Notes: a model not told the origin generated them from the letters alone. Shown: positions 36,488-47,738, counted from the first letter of the stretch. The stretch: 64,000 bases of DNA from Phaeovibrio sulfidiphilus (GCF_014861485.1 NZ_JACZHT010000006.1:121254-185253), one strand, 5' to 3'. Numbers and translations: made by a program.

Positions 36488-37107
36488 GAAGCACACCCCC
36501 TGTTTGTGGTTCTGTTTGACCCGCACCCTGCGCCCTGACAGGAGGGGCTCCCGGTTCCCATGCGGGATGGCACACCTGTGCCCCGGGCCTGCCGCAACGG
36601 CGGCACGCCGGCCTCGCCAGCGCGGACCGGGAACCGTTTCCGGTTGCAGCACCCCCACACTCCGGCCAGGCCCGGCTGTCCACAGGACCGAACGCGGTCC
36701 AGCCCGGCGGAAATCCCCATAAAATACATTGGGTTCAGGGTGCCTGTCCGCGGGAGCGGCGTCAACCCGCCACGACGCCCATTGCGCGATTTTAATCAAT
36801 AAAACACGCAAATGACGTCATGGCACCCGGTAGCGTCCCGAGATGCGGATACCGCCCCCCCCTTACGCGCCGACCTGTTCTCCAATCGCCAATGGCCTGA
36901 CACGGGACGGGGTCGCCCCCTGTTCTCCTCGGCCCCGGACATTAAGGCCAGACAGTCCGCGGTACCGGACCGCCGGAGACCGGAAGAAGAACAGGAGCAG
37001 GGACAGGAAAAAACGCGCGGCGCGGTTCGTTTTTCCTAACGCTGAACCGGGAAGCTCCCTATGATACCGGACACGAATGCGTATCACTATCAGGATAACC
37101 CTTCCCC
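36488..37107. other. Divergent promoter region of the exported protein and the ACR3/BASS-type transporter
   Basis: No gene. AT-richer sequence at about 36715-36830 and 37015-37100 probably carries the divergent promoters. No metal- or arsenite-sensing regulator gene lies beside it. A TGACGTCA palindrome at 36813-36820 is noted but not interpreted. Confidence 0.4.
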
Positions 37108-38088
37108 ATGAGCCTCGCCGCACGTCTCGAAAAGAACCAGGCCGCCGTTTATGTTCTCGCAATTGCACTCGGTGCCGCCACCGGGCTGGGCCTGTCCGGA
37201 ACCGGCGCGCTCCAGTCTGCGGTCAGTCCGGCCATTGCGGTCATGCTCTTTGCGACATTCCTTCAGGTTCCGATGACCGAGCTCGGAGAGGCATTCCGGG
37301 ATATCCGCTTCCTGGGCGCCCTTCTGGCAGCCAACTTTGTGGTCATCCCGCTTGTGGTGCTGTCGGGCTTCTGGCTTCTTCCCGAAGACCCGCTGATCCG
37401 CCTTGGCGTGGCCCTTGTCCTTCTGTCGCCCTGTATCGACTATGTCGTGGCCTTCGCCCATCTGGGGCAGGCGGACTCCCGGCGGATCCTTGCGGCAACG
37501 CCGGTCCTTCTGCTGGTCCAGATGCTTCTTCTCGGGCCCTTTCTCGAGGTGATGCCCGGCGTGGGGGCCCGGGGGCTTCTGGATCCGGCCCCCTTCCTTC
37601 ACGCCCTTGTCTGGCTGATCGGGATCCCGCTTCTGGCCGCGGGCGCCTGTCAGACCGGTCGGGTCCGGCGCGCGGCGGGGGAACGGGTGATGGCGGGCCT
37701 GGGCCTGCTACCCGTCCCGGCCACGGCGGCGGTCCTGTTTGTTGTTGTCGCGTCTGTCATGCCTGATGTGGACCGGGCGCGGGAGGCAGCGCTGGCGGTG
37801 GTTCCCTTCTACGCGGCGTTTGCCTGCGTGGCCCCGCTGGCGGGATGGGGCGTGGGCCGGGCTTTCCGGCTTGGGGACCGGGCCACGCGCGCTGTCGCTT
37901 TCAGTGCGGCGACCCGGAACTCGCTGGTGGTTCTGCCCCTGGCGCTGGCCATTCCGGGAGCCCTCCCCGTGGTTCCGGCCGTGATTGTCACCCAGACCCT
38001 TGTCGAGCTTCTGTCCGAGCTGGTCTATATCCGGGTTCTTCCCCGGCTGGGAAACCCGCCCTTTCCGGGCCGGGCTGGATCGCCCTGA
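37108..38088 (+). CDS. ACR3/bile-acid:sodium symporter (BASS) superfamily transporter
   Basis: 326 aa, about ten membrane helices. Signature segments are ALVLLSPCIDYVVAFAHLGQAD, with a cysteine in the broken fourth helix like the one ACR3 arsenite exporters use, and VAFSAATRNSLVVLPLALAIP near the second crossover helix. It could export arsenite or carry an organic anion with sodium. No arsR or arsC lies nearby, so the substrate stays open. ATG 37108 follows a CCCTTCCCC leader with a poor ribosome site. Confidence 0.78.
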   Translation: MSLAARLEKNQAAVYVLAIALGAATGLGLSGTGALQSAVSPAIAVMLFATFLQVPMTELGEAFRDIRFLGALLAANFVVIPLVVLSGFWLLPEDPLIRLGVALVLLSPCIDYVVAFAHLGQADSRRILAATPVLLLVQMLLLGPFLEVMPGVGARGLLDPAPFLHALVWLIGIPLLAAGACQTGRVRRAAGERVMAGLGLLPVPATAAVLFVVVASVMPDVDRAREAALAVVPFYAAFACVAPLAGWGVGRAFRLGDRATRAVAFSAATRNSLVVLPLALAIPGALPVVPAVIVTQTLVELLSELVYIRVLPRLGNPPFPGRAGSP

Positions 38089-38209
38089 AACAACCTTGGC
38101 GCGTTCCGGGGCGTGAGATTTCGGCTCCGGACGGCGCATTTCTGCCGCCACGTACGGATCCAGGGTTGATCTGCCCGATCGCGGGGGCATAATGGCGCCG
38201 GAGGCTGCC

Positions 38210-41200
38210 ATGCAATGGACGTTCACACTCGCTCTCGGACTTGTCGCCCTTTACACACTCGCTTTCGGAATTGGTGAATGGGAGTACGCGATCCCCGTGG
38301 TGATCGCGTTTTCGGGGCTGGCCGTTGATGTCGTCCTCTCCCTGATCCGCATGACCCGCGCCCAGAACGAGCTTATGAGCCGCCTTGCGGCCCTTCAGGA
38401 CCGGCTCGACCACCTGATGGCATCCCAGTCCGGGAACCGTGGCGACGATCGCCCGCCTTCCCCCATGGTGACCGGGAACCCCGCCACCGGAACGCGGGGC
38501 CCGGGGCCACGGCTGCCTCAAACCCTGGCTGCGTCCGCCCCCCCGCCCGACGACCTTCGCAACCGCACGCCTGCAGCCGTTGCTTCCGAGGATCTCGCCG
38601 CCCCTCCTGAAGATCCGATCACACTCCGTCAGAGCGCGCGACCAGAGGCAATGACGGAACAGCCTTTGGCGGATTCCTCTTTCCCGCCGCCGGGTGGTCT
38701 GGCCGCCCGGCTGCTTGCGGCGGCCCGCCGCTGGCTTCTGGGGGGCAACACGCTTCTGCGCCTGGGGATGCTGGTCCTGTTCCTGGGGCTCGCCTTCTTC
38801 CTGAGCTATGCAGCCCAGTACGTTCAGACCCCCGTCTGGGTCCGCTATGCCGGGGTCATGGCCCTGGGCCTTGGGCTCGCGGTCTTCGGCTGGTTCCTGA
38901 GAACCCGGCGCCCGGCCTATGCCCTCGGGGTTCAGGGGCTGGGGATTGCGGTTTTGTACCTGTCCACCTTTGCGGCCCTCCGGCTGCATGAACTGGTGCC
39001 CGCCGACACCGCGTTTGTGGTTCTGGTGCTTCTGACAGTGGCCTCCGCCATGCTGGCGGTCCTCCAGAACTCGCGCGCGGTCGCCCTGGCGGCCACCCTG
39101 GGAGGCTTTGCCGCCCCGGTTCTGACCTCAAGCGGAGAGGGCAGTGTCCTCGCGCTTTTCAGCTACTATGCGATCTTGAACGCCGGCGTGTTTGCCGTGT
39201 CCTGGTTCCGCGCCTGGCGGTCTTTGAACCTCGCCGGGTTCGGGGCGACCTTCGGCATCGGCACCCTCTGGGGCCTGACATCCTACACACCGGAGCTGTT
39301 TGCGACCGCCGAGTTCTTTCTGGTCCTGTTCTTCCTGCAATACCTGACGATCGGTTTTCTTTACGCCCGCAGGCGACTGAACGAACAGCCCCTGCCCCCC
39401 CTGCCCCCCGGGGCAAGCTTTCTGGAGCACCTGAGGCGCGGCGCCGCGGGAGGTGACCCGGTGGACGGCGCCCTGCTTTTCGGGCCGCCCCTGGCCGGTT
39501 TTGCCCTCCAGTGGACCCTGGTGCAGCCGTTCGAGTATGGGCCCGCGGCCTCGGCAATCGCCCTGGGAGCCCTGTACGGCCTCCTTGCCGTGGCGGTCCC
39601 GCGGGTGTGGCGCCCGGTTCCCGCCATGCTCCTGGAGATCTGCGCGGCGCTTGGGGTGGTGTTTGCCTCCCTTGCGGTGCCCCTTGCCCTGGGCGCCACC
39701 TGGACATCGGCCCTCTGGGGGGTGGAGGCTGCCGGAGTCTACTGGGTGGGCCTGCGTCAGCACCGCCCGGTTGCGAGGGCCTTCGCCCTGCTTTTGCTGG
39801 CCGGAGCGCTGGTCTCTCACCTCGCATCACTGAGGATGGTTCCGGGGGCTGTCCCGGTTCTTGAGGGCAATGCCTTCGGAGCCGTGCTTCTGGCGGGCGC
39901 CTTCGCGCTCACCTCGTGGAACCTCCGGAACAGCCGGGGTGTGCGCCTGATGCCCGTCGAGACCCGGGGTGTTTCCGGGGCGGCGATTCTGGCTCTTGCC
40001 CTGGCGGCCCTTGCGCCCCTCATGCTGTGGGGCGTGGGAGCAACCATCGTCTCCTGGGCGGGGACGGGTGTCCTTGCCGCCCTGGCGGCCCGGTCCCTGC
40101 CCTCGAAACCCCTGCTGTATGGAGCGCTCGCCCTCCAGGGGCTGGCAGGCCTGGTGTGCCTGCTGTGGCTGGATGTGCTGCCCGCGCCGTTCACCGGACC
40201 CTCTGCCTTTCCCGCTCCGGGCGTGATGCCGTGCGCCGCGCTCTTCGCCGCCGCTCTCGCCATTGCCTGGTTCGCACGGGGAACGCACACCGCACCCGGG
40301 AGCGGGCACGCCACCGGAGGCGCCCCGTCCCCCGCATCGGAGGACACCCTGTCTCCCAAGGGCCTTGCGTTCCTTGGCTGGGGGCTGCTGTGGGCGTTTC
40401 TTGCGCTGGTGGTGGAGGCCAACGGCCTGCTTCCTCCCGGCTGGCGCATCCACGGAATTGTCCTGGGGTACGCTCTTGTCATGGGCGGGCTGGCCCTTCT
40501 GGCGGCTCGCGCCCGGTGGAACGAACTGGGAGCCGTCAGCCTGTCTGCCCTGCCGGTGGCCTTTGTGCTTTTCCTGTGCGTGCTTGGCCTGGATGCGGTG
40601 TTCCTTATTCCGGTTCCCAGACCTGAGGCGCTTGCCCCCCAGGTCTACCAGCCGTTCGCCTTCGGGGGCTGGGTCGCGTGGCCGGCGGTGTTTGCCCTCA
40701 ACCTCGTGCTGCTCGTGCGCTTTCGTGCGCATCTTCCGGCCGGTCTGGTGACCGGGGGCCATGTCCTGGGCGCGTGGCTGCTTGTTCTTGTTCCGGCGTT
40801 CGGGCTTCGGGAACTCCTGATGGACCTTCCGGATGACGCCAGCGCGTGGCGGTGGCTGGGGTGGGGGCTGGCGCCCACCCTCTACCTGGCGGCTGTGGCC
40901 CGGTTTGGAACCCGGTTGCCTCCGTTTTCCCTGAACCCGAGGGCCTGGGGGGTTACGGCCGCCGTGCCGGTCGCCGGGGCCCTGGCCCTGTGGTTCGGGC
41001 TGGCCGTGCTGTTCAGCGATGGCGCGGCAGCCCCGCTTCCCTACATTCCCCTGCTGAACCCGCTGGAGATCGCTGCAGCCCTGGCCGCCACGACCCTTCT
41101 CTACTGGCTGGTTCATCTTGGGCCCACATTTGGCGTCGACTTCGCCGAACGCAACCGGGTCGCTCTTGTTCGGACGACCGGGGGAGCGGCCCTGGTGTTC

Positions 41201-41635
41201 GTATCGTGCGCCGTCTTCCGGGCGGTGCATCACCTGAGCGGTATCCCCTTCGAGCTCGCGGCCCTGGCGGGATCCATGACCACCCAGGCGGCCCTGTCCA
41301 TCGTCTGGACCCTGGTGGCCCTGGGGCTGATGATCGGTGGCCACCTGGGCGCCCGGCGGCCTGCCTGGATCGCGGGTGCCGGGCTTCTGGGGCTGGTCAT
41401 TGCCAAGCTGTTCCTGGTGGACCTGGGAGGCACCAACAGCCTGGAGCGGATTGTCTCGTTCCTGGGAGTTGGGGTCATGATGCTTGTGGTCGGGTATTTC
41501 GCGCCCCTTCCGCCGCGCACGTCGGCAGAAAGCGACGGAGACGACGGCCCCCGGTCCCCGGACGCAGACCCTTCAGCGGCCCAGCCCCCGCCTCCCACGG
41601 AGGCCATGCCACAGCCTCCCACGGAGGCTCCATGA
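38210..41635 (+). CDS. Large DUF2339-family integral membrane protein
   Basis: 1,141 aa. Start ATG 38210 has GGAGG 5 nt upstream, better than the ATG at 38192. After an N-terminal helix pair comes a short coiled coil (MTRAQNELMSRLAALQDRLDHL) and a Pro/Ala-rich linker. Then the DUF2339 core follows, from LLGGNTLLRLGMLVLFLGLAFFL near residue 180 on, with some 25-30 membrane helices to residue 1100. The tail repeats QPPPPTEAMPQPPTEAP. The family is widespread in proteobacteria and has no established function. No enzymatic motif is visible. It follows the transporter by 121 bp. Confidence 0.85.
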   Translation: MQWTFTLALGLVALYTLAFGIGEWEYAIPVVIAFSGLAVDVVLSLIRMTRAQNELMSRLAALQDRLDHLMASQSGNRGDDRPPSPMVTGNPATGTRGPGPRLPQTLAASAPPPDDLRNRTPAAVASEDLAAPPEDPITLRQSARPEAMTEQPLADSSFPPPGGLAARLLAAARRWLLGGNTLLRLGMLVLFLGLAFFLSYAAQYVQTPVWVRYAGVMALGLGLAVFGWFLRTRRPAYALGVQGLGIAVLYLSTFAALRLHELVPADTAFVVLVLLTVASAMLAVLQNSRAVALAATLGGFAAPVLTSSGEGSVLALFSYYAILNAGVFAVSWFRAWRSLNLAGFGATFGIGTLWGLTSYTPELFATAEFFLVLFFLQYLTIGFLYARRRLNEQPLPPLPPGASFLEHLRRGAAGGDPVDGALLFGPPLAGFALQWTLVQPFEYGPAASAIALGALYGLLAVAVPRVWRPVPAMLLEICAALGVVFASLAVPLALGATWTSALWGVEAAGVYWVGLRQHRPVARAFALLLLAGALVSHLASLRMVPGAVPVLEGNAFGAVLLAGAFALTSWNLRNSRGVRLMPVETRGVSGAAILALALAALAPLMLWGVGATIVSWAGTGVLAALAARSLPSKPLLYGALALQGLAGLVCLLWLDVLPAPFTGPSAFPAPGVMPCAALFAAALAIAWFARGTHTAPGSGHATGGAPSPASEDTLSPKGLAFLGWGLLWAFLALVVEANGLLPPGWRIHGIVLGYALVMGGLALLAARARWNELGAVSLSALPVAFVLFLCVLGLDAVFLIPVPRPEALAPQVYQPFAFGGWVAWPAVFALNLVLLVRFRAHLPAGLVTGGHVLGAWLLVLVPAFGLRELLMDLPDDASAWRWLGWGLAPTLYLAAVARFGTRLPPFSLNPRAWGVTAAVPVAGALALWFGLAVLFSDGAAAPLPYIPLLNPLEIAAALAATTLLYWLVHLGPTFGVDFAERNRVALVRTTGGAALVFVSCAVFRAVHHLSGIPFELAALAGSMTTQAALSIVWTLVALGLMIGGHLGARRPAWIAGAGLLGLVIAKLFLVDLGGTNSLERIVSFLGVGVMMLVVGYFAPLPPRTSAESDGDDGPRSPDADPSAAQPPPPTEAMPQPPTEAP

Positions 41636-41659
41636 CACGTCACCGGCTTGCAGCCCCTG

Positions 41660-41692
41660 TGGGCCTGACGTGGGCCTGACCTGGGCCTGATG
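41660..41692. repeat. Three-copy 11-bp tandem repeat
   Basis: Units TGGGCCTGACG, TGGGCCTGACC and TGGGCCTGATG follow each other directly, then a degenerate fourth. It begins 25 bp past the DUF2339 stop. Likely slippage sequence; no role is evident. Confidence 0.8.
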
Positions 41693-41923
41693 CGGGCCCG
41701 CTCCTGTCCACCCTGATCCCGGGGTTACAGCACCCGGTCCCCGCCTTTATGGGGGACGGCGGTGAGCGGCGTCCGACGGGCGCATGCATCCCCCCGCAAT
41801 AGAGCCCGCAGTCCCCACGGACCGGGGCCTGGCGTCTTGCAGGCGCTCCTGATCCTGAACCCGGTCGTGCTCCTCTCCACAGCGGTGCTCCTGCTGCGCA
41901 GCCTCACCCGACAGAACCGGACA

Positions 41924-41967
41924 TAAAAAAAGCCTTCCCCGGAGCGTGGTCCGCATCCCGGGAAGGC
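41924..41967 (-). terminator. Rho-independent terminator of sucA-sucB-lpd
   Basis: On the minus strand GCCTTCCCGGG pairs with CCGGGGAAGGC across a loop of about 13 nt and is followed by seven T. It lies 45 nt past the lpd stop, so it ends the operon. Confidence 0.93.
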
Positions 41968-42011
41968 CTGGGCTGCCGCAGCCGGGTGGCCGCGGCACAC
42001 CGCTGTACGTG

Positions 42012-43421
42012 TCAGATGTGAAGGGCCCGCTTCTCTGCCGCCAGAGCCGCCTCCTTCACCGCCTCGGCAAGCTGGGGGTGGGGATGGCAGGTATAGGCAA
42101 TGTCCTGGATCGAGCCACCGTAAACCATGGCCGTAACCGCCTCCATGATCAGATCCCCGGCCTGGGGACCAATGATGTGGCAGCCCAGAACCCGGCCGGT
42201 GCGCCGGTTCGCGAGAACCTTCACAAAGCCGTCCGTGAAGCCGTTCGCTTTCGCGCGACCGTTGGCAGCGAAGGGGAACTTGCCCACAAGATAGTCGACG
42301 CCGTCGGCCTTCAGCTGCTCTTCCGTCTGGCCCACGCTTGCGGCCTCGGGGGTGGTGTACACCACCGAGGGAATGGTGGCGTAGTCCACATGACCGGCCT
42401 GTCCGGCAAGACGCTCCATCAGGGCGACGCCCTCCTCCTCGGCCTTGTGGGCGAGCATCATGCCGCCGATCACGTCACCGATGGCGTAGACACCCTTGGC
42501 CGTGGTCGCCAGGGTCTCGTCCACCTGGACGAACCCGCGCGCGTTCAGAGCCACGCCGGCAGCCTCAAGCCCCAGGTCCGCCGTGACGGGACGGCGCCCG
42601 ATCGCCACCAGAACGGTCTGCGCCTCGAACGCCTGTTCCTCGCCGCCCGCAGACGGGGTGGCGAACACGCGCACGCCCTTGGCGGTCCGCTCCGAGCGCA
42701 CCACCGAGCGGCCAAGGTGGAACTCGATCCCCTGCGCGGCCAGGCTCTTTTGCATGGCGGTACGGATCTCGCCGTCCAGCGGCGGCAGAACGTGGTCGAG
42801 ATACTCGATGACCTGCACCCGGGTGCCCAGACGGCTCCACACGGACCCCAGCTCCAGACCGATCACCCCGGCTCCGATCACAATCATGGTCTCGGGAATG
42901 CGGTCCAGCTCCAGCGCGCCGGTGGAGGACAGGACGGTCTTCTCGTCCACCTCGAGCCCGGCCAGCGGCGCCGAGAACGAGCCGGTCGCCAGCACGATGG
43001 CCGGAGCCTCGAGGGTCCGCTCGCCCCCGGCCGCCAGATCCACGTGCACCTTGCCGCCGCCAAGAAGGCGCGCATGGCCGTGGATCCGGTCCACCTTGTT
43101 CTTCTTGAAGAGAAAATCGATCCCCTTCGTATTGGAGGCAATGACCTCGTTCTTGCGGGCCATCATCTTTGCCACGTCGACCTTCAGGGTGCCGGTCTGG
43201 ATCCCGTGGTCCGCAAAGTGATTTTTCGCGTCATCGAAGTGGTGGGACGACTGGAGCAGAGCCTTCGAGGGAATGCAGCCCACGTTCAGGCAGGTTCCGC
43301 CAAGAGTGTCCCGCTTCTCCACGCAGGCGACCCTCATGCCGAGCTGGGCGGCGCGGATCGCCCCGACGTAGCCGCCGGGACCGCCACCGATCACAATCAC
43401 GTCATAGGACGGAGCCCCCAT
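42012..43421 (-). CDS. lpd: Dihydrolipoyl dehydrogenase (E3)
   Basis: 469 aa flavoprotein that reoxidises dihydrolipoamide with NAD. FAD loop GGGPGGYVGAIRAA, redox disulfide GGTCLNVGCIPSK, second dinucleotide loop VIGAGVIGLELGSVW, and the C-terminal active-site His-Glu pair in CHPHPQLAEAVKEA. ATG 43421 lies 2 nt after the sucB stop, with GGAGG about 11 nt upstream inside sucB. Third gene of the 2-oxoglutarate dehydrogenase operon; the same E3 may also serve other complexes. Confidence 0.97.
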   Translation of the reverse strand: MGAPSYDVIVIGGGPGGYVGAIRAAQLGMRVACVEKRDTLGGTCLNVGCIPSKALLQSSHHFDDAKNHFADHGIQTGTLKVDVAKMMARKNEVIASNTKGIDFLFKKNKVDRIHGHARLLGGGKVHVDLAAGGERTLEAPAIVLATGSFSAPLAGLEVDEKTVLSSTGALELDRIPETMIVIGAGVIGLELGSVWSRLGTRVQVIEYLDHVLPPLDGEIRTAMQKSLAAQGIEFHLGRSVVRSERTAKGVRVFATPSAGGEEQAFEAQTVLVAIGRRPVTADLGLEAAGVALNARGFVQVDETLATTAKGVYAIGDVIGGMMLAHKAEEEGVALMERLAGQAGHVDYATIPSVVYTTPEAASVGQTEEQLKADGVDYLVGKFPFAANGRAKANGFTDGFVKVLANRRTGRVLGCHIIGPQAGDLIMEAVTAMVYGGSIQDIAYTCHPHPQLAEAVKEAALAAEKRALHI

Positions 43422-43423
43422 GG

Positions 43424-44674
43424 TCAGATGCCCTCCTCAAGAAGGAGGCGCACCGGATCCTCGAGGCAATCCTTCACGTGGACAAGGAAGGTCACGGCCT
43501 CCTTGCCGTCCACGATGCGGTGATCATAGGACAGGGCAAGGTACATCATGGGACGCGCGGCGATGGAGCCGTCCGGCAGGACCACCGGACGCATCTGGGT
43601 CTTGTGCATGCCCAGGATGCCGGACTGGGGCGGGTTCAGGATCGGGGTCGACAGCAAGGAGCCGTACACGCCACCGTTGGAGACGGTGAAGGTGCCGCCG
43701 CTCATTTCCTCGAGCGTCAGCTTGCCGTCCCGGGCCCGGTTGCCGTACTCGATGATCTTGGCCTCGATCCCGGCGAAGGACAGTTGGTCGCAGTCCCGTA
43801 CAACGGGAACCACAAGCCCGGTCGGTCCGCCCACCGCGATACCGATATCGTAGTGGTTCTTGTAGACGATCTCGTCCCCGTCGATCTCGGCGTTGATGGC
43901 CGGGATGTCCTTGAGCGCCGAGACGCACGCCTTCACGAAGAAGGACATGAAGCCGAGCTTCACGCCGTGCTTTTTCTCGAAGACGTCCTTGTAGCGCTTG
44001 CGGGTCTCGAGGATGGCCGTCATGTCCACCTCGTTGAAGGTGGTCAGGATCGCAGCCGTGTCCTGGGCCCCCTTCAGACGCTGGGCAATGGCCCGGCGCA
44101 GGCGGGTCATCTTCACCCGCTCCTCGCGATCGCCCGCGGGACGGGCTGCCGTGGCAGACGGGGCCGACGCGGCTGCCGGCGCGCGAGCGGCGGCGTCCAT
44201 GCTGTTGACCACATCCTCACGGGTCAGGCGTCCGTCCTTGCCGGTGGCGGGGATCTTCGCCGGATCCAGGCGGTTTTCCTCGATCAGCTTGCGGGCTCCC
44301 GGAGGAACGGGGAACGAGTCCCCGGACGCGGCCGCCGGAGCCGGAGCCTTGGCGGCGCCTGCCTTGCCCGCAGCCGCAGCCGCACCCGAAGCCGCCTTGC
44401 CGGACTTCGCCGCGGCCGGAGCGGCGGTGGCCGTCGCCCCCTCCTCGATCAGCGCGAGGACCGCGCCGACCTCGACCTCGGCCCCCTCGGCCGCCACAAT
44501 TTCCGAAAGCACACCGGAGACGGGGCACGGAACCTCCACCGTCACCTTGTCGGTTTCCAGTTCCACGAGGGGTTCGTCAGCAACGACAGCCTCACCCGCC
44601 GCCTTGAGCCATTTGGCAACGGTGGCTTCGCTCACGGATTCACCCAGCTGGGGAACGGTTAATTCTATGGCCAT
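43424..44674 (-). CDS. sucB: 2-oxoglutarate dehydrogenase E2 (dihydrolipoyl succinyltransferase)
   Basis: 416 aa. One lipoyl domain (lipoylated Lys in [11 protein letters not shown] near residue 43), an Ala/Pro-rich hinge at about 80-112, the E3-binding domain ([32 protein letters not shown]), a second hinge and the acyltransferase core with catalytic [29 protein letters not shown] at the start marks the succinyl type. ATG 44674 has GGGAGAG 7 nt upstream, 58 nt after sucA. Confidence 0.97.
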   Translation of the reverse strand: MAIELTVPQLGESVSEATVAKWLKAAGEAVVADEPLVELETDKVTVEVPCPVSGVLSEIVAAEGAEVEVGAVLALIEEGATATAAPAAAKSGKAASGAAAAAGKAGAAKAPAPAAASGDSFPVPPGARKLIEENRLDPAKIPATGKDGRLTREDVVNSMDAAARAPAAASAPSATAARPAGDREERVKMTRLRRAIAQRLKGAQDTAAILTTFNEVDMTAILETRKRYKDVFEKKHGVKLGFMSFFVKACVSALKDIPAINAEIDGDEIVYKNHYDIGIAVGGPTGLVVPVVRDCDQLSFAGIEAKIIEYGNRARDGKLTLEEMSGGTFTVSNGGVYGSLLSTPILNPPQSGILGMHKTQMRPVVLPDGSIAARPMMYLALSYDHRIVDGKEAVTFLVHVKDCLEDPVRLLLEEGI

Positions 44675-44732
44675 GAAAACTCTCCCGGTCAGGACCGCTC
44701 TTGGCGAGAGCGCATTTTGGAACGTTGCAGGT

Positions 44733-47700
44733 TCAAAGGGGAATGCCGGTCTGGGGACCGGGGTTCGTGGGCGGGCGACGGAACGGCTGGGGCAGAAGGT
44801 CACGGTTCCAGTTCAGAGCCTGGTCAATGACCTGGGCCTGCTCCACAAGGTGCTTCTTGAACAGACCCGTCGCCGGAGACGCAGCCGGAACACGCCCGGC
44901 GTACAGCGCACGCCGCTGGTGGCGGCAGCCCAGCTCGTCGAGAAGGTACTCGATGCGACGCACCGCAAACGGCCAGGCACCCATGTTTCCGGGTTCCTCC
45001 TGGGCCCAGACGATCTCCGCCTTCGGATAGCGGCGAAGCTGGGTCATCAGGGTGTCCTTAGGCCACGGATAGAGCTGCTCGACGCGGATGAGCACCACGT
45101 CCTTGATGCCCTGCTCCTCGCGGGCGGCCAGAAGATCGTAATAGATCTTGCCGGAACACAGGACCACCCGACGGGCGTCCGCGTTGTCCGCAATCGCCGG
45201 ATCGGTCTCGCCGATCACCCGGTGGAAGCCGGACTCGGTGAACTCGCTCAGGGGGCTGACCGCCAGCTTGTGGCGCAGCAAAGACTTGGGCGAGAACACG
45301 ACCAGCGGCTTGCGGAAGTTCCGCCGGATCTGGCGCCGCAGGGCGTGGAAGTAGTTCGCCGGCGTGGTGATGTTGCAGACCTGCATGTTGTTCTCGGCAC
45401 ACAGCTGCAAGAAGCGCTCGGGCCGGGCGGAGGAGTGCTCGGGGCCCTGGCCCTCGAACCCGTGGGGCAGGAGCATGACGAGACCCGACATGCGCAGCCA
45501 CTTGCTCTCGGCCGACGAGACGAACTGGTCGAAGATCACCTGGGCGCCGTTGGCGAAGTCGCCGAACTGGGCCTCCCACATGACGAGCCCCCGGGGCTCG
45601 GCGAGCGAGTAGCCGTACTCGAATCCCAGGACCGAGAACTCGGACAGGGGGCTGTCGATGACCTCGAACCGGGCCTGGCCCTCGGAGATGTGCTCGAGCG
45701 GGATGTAGCGGTTCTCGTTGGTCTGGTCCACCAGGACGGCGTGACGCTGGGAGAACGTCCCCCGCCCGCTGTCCTGACCGGACAGGCGAACCGGCGTGCC
45801 CTCCACCAGAAGGGTGCCGAAGGCAAGCGCCTCGGCGGTGGCCCAGTCGATGCCCTCACCGGTCGTCATCATCTGGCCCTTGGCCTTCAGCTGGCGGAGG
45901 ATCTTGGGGTTGACGTCAAAGTCCTTCGGCGGCGTGGAGATGGCGCGCCCGACCGTGCGCAGGACATCGGCCCCCACACGGGTGGGATCCTGGCGGAACT
46001 CCTCCTCGCCGGTCAGGGCCTCGAGCCCCTCCCAGCGCCCCATCAGCCAGTCCGCCTTGTTGGGACGGTAGGTCTGGGAAGCCTTGAACTCCTCCTCCAG
46101 ATGGTCGGAGAAGGCCTTCTCCATGGCGTCCGCATCCAGGGGCGTGATCACCCCCTCGCGGACAAGCTGGCTGGCGTAAAGGGTGCGGGTGGTCTCGTGC
46201 TCGCGGATGGCCTTGTACATCAGGGGCTGGGTGAAGGCCGGCTCGTCCGACTCGTTGTGGCCCTGACGGCGGTAGCAGACCATGTCCACCACCACGTCCA
46301 CGCCGAACTCCTGCTGGAACTCGATCGCAATGCGGGAGACGTGGACAACCGCCTCCGGGTCATCCCCGTTCACATGGAAGATCGGCGCCTGGATCATCTT
46401 GGCGATGTCCGTACAGTACTGGCCCGAACGGGAGTACTGGGGGCTGGTGGTGAAGCCGATCTGGTTGTTGATCACAAAGTGAACCGTGCCGCCCGTGCGG
46501 TAGCCCTTCAGGCGCGACAGGGCGAAACACTCGGCCACGATACCCTGGCCGGCAAAGGCCGCGTCGCCATGGATCAGGACGCCCACGACCTTGCGGCGCT
46601 CGGTGTCGCTGATCTGGGTCTGCTTGGCCCGGACCTTGCCCAGGACCACCGGGTCCGCGGCCTCAAGGTGGGAGGGGTTGGACTGGAGCGACATGGCCAC
46701 CGAAATGCCATCGAACTCGCGGATGGCGGACGTGCCCAGGTGGTACTTCACGTCGCCCGAGCCCTGCATCTCGTCCGGGGTCGCGCTGTTGCCCTGGAAC
46801 TCCGAGAAGATGGCCCGGTACGGCTTGTGCATGATGGTCGTGAGGACGTTCAGGCGTCCCCGGTGCGCCATGCCGACGTTGAAGTCCCGAACACCCAGCT
46901 GGGATCCGCGCTTGAGGATCTGCTCGAGGGCCGGGATCAGGGACTCGCCTCCCTCCAGGCCGAAACGCTTGGTGCCCGTGTACTTGACCTGCAGGAACTT
47001 CTCGAAGCCCTCGGCGTGGGTCAGACGCTCCAGAATGGCGGTCTTGCCCTCGGCGGTGAACAGGGTGTGATTGCGCTCGCCCTCAATACGGCGCTGGATC
47101 CAGCTTTTCTGGGCCGGGTCCTGGATGTGCAGGAACTCCACGCCGACCGTATTGCAGTAAGTGTCCTCCAGAACGTCGATGATCTGGCGCAGGGGCGCGT
47201 GCTCGAGCCCAAGGACGTTGTCGATGAAAATCTCGCGATCAAGATCCGCATCCGTAAACCCGTAGGTCGTATACAGAAGCTCGGGATGATCTTCCGGGCG
47301 CGACAGGTTCAGGGGATCCGTGCGGGCCTTCAGATGCCCGGTGGCCCGGTAGGCCCGGATGAGCATCAGGGCCCGAATGGAATCGAGGGTCTCCTGGCGG
47401 GGTCCGTCCGCGCACTCGCACGGATCGCCGGACGGGGCTGCGGACGCCGGTGCGGCCGAAGCCGGGGCCGGACCACCCTTTGCGGGCGCACCCTTTTTGG
47501 GGCTCTGCTGGTCCGGGTCCGGCGCGCCGATCACCCGATTCCCTCTGGGCTTCCAGCCCGGCCCCTTGAGATCTGCCTCCAGATCCCGTGTGGTTTCAAC
47601 CGCGCCGCTGGTCAGCTCCCGGAAAAAGGCTTTCCAGGACGGATCCACCGCGTCGGGGTTTTCCAGATAGCGTCCATAAATCTCGGCGATATAAACGGCG

Positions 47701-47738
47701 TTTGCGCCGCTCAGAAAAGAGGACTCCACGTTCCACAT
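44733..47738 (-). CDS. sucA: 2-oxoglutarate dehydrogenase E1
   Basis: 1,001 aa, slightly longer than the usual 930-990. A thiamine-diphosphate enzyme that decarboxylates 2-oxoglutarate in the TCA cycle. N-terminal E2-binding part [21 protein letters not shown]; then [11 protein letters not shown]; the ThDP/Mg region [19 protein letters not shown] and [11 protein letters not shown]; and the transketolase half with [11 protein letters not shown] and [18 protein letters not shown]. Residues about 75-105 form an Ala/Pro-rich insertion that explains part of the extra length. The start ATG 47738 has no strong ribosome site; an ATG 12 nt upstream is possible. Confidence 0.95.
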   Translation of the reverse strand: MWNVESSFLSGANAVYIAEIYGRYLENPDAVDPSWKAFFRELTSGAVETTRDLEADLKGPGWKPRGNRVIGAPDPDQQSPKKGAPAKGGPAPASAAPASAAPSGDPCECADGPRQETLDSIRALMLIRAYRATGHLKARTDPLNLSRPEDHPELLYTTYGFTDADLDREIFIDNVLGLEHAPLRQIIDVLEDTYCNTVGVEFLHIQDPAQKSWIQRRIEGERNHTLFTAEGKTAILERLTHAEGFEKFLQVKYTGTKRFGLEGGESLIPALEQILKRGSQLGVRDFNVGMAHRGRLNVLTTIMHKPYRAIFSEFQGNSATPDEMQGSGDVKYHLGTSAIREFDGISVAMSLQSNPSHLEAADPVVLGKVRAKQTQISDTERRKVVGVLIHGDAAFAGQGIVAECFALSRLKGYRTGGTVHFVINNQIGFTTSPQYSRSGQYCTDIAKMIQAPIFHVNGDDPEAVVHVSRIAIEFQQEFGVDVVVDMVCYRRQGHNESDEPAFTQPLMYKAIREHETTRTLYASQLVREGVITPLDADAMEKAFSDHLEEEFKASQTYRPNKADWLMGRWEGLEALTGEEEFRQDPTRVGADVLRTVGRAISTPPKDFDVNPKILRQLKAKGQMMTTGEGIDWATAEALAFGTLLVEGTPVRLSGQDSGRGTFSQRHAVLVDQTNENRYIPLEHISEGQARFEVIDSPLSEFSVLGFEYGYSLAEPRGLVMWEAQFGDFANGAQVIFDQFVSSAESKWLRMSGLVMLLPHGFEGQGPEHSSARPERFLQLCAENNMQVCNITTPANYFHALRRQIRRNFRKPLVVFSPKSLLRHKLAVSPLSEFTESGFHRVIGETDPAIADNADARRVVLCSGKIYYDLLAAREEQGIKDVVLIRVEQLYPWPKDTLMTQLRRYPKAEIVWAQEEPGNMGAWPFAVRRIEYLLDELGCRHQRRALYAGRVPAASPATGLFKKHLVEQAQVIDQALNWNRDLLPQPFRRPPTNPGPQTGIPL

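Larger units (their letters stand above)
41636..42011. other. Convergent intergenic region with tandem repeat and terminator
   Basis: Apart from the 11-bp tandem repeat and the lpd terminator, no gene or signal is visible in this stretch. Confidence 0.5.

Noticed and set aside
36813..36820. TGACGTCA palindrome upstream of the ACR3/BASS-type transporter gene.
   Set aside because: Eight bases are expected by chance at this frequency and no bacterial regulator is tied to it here.
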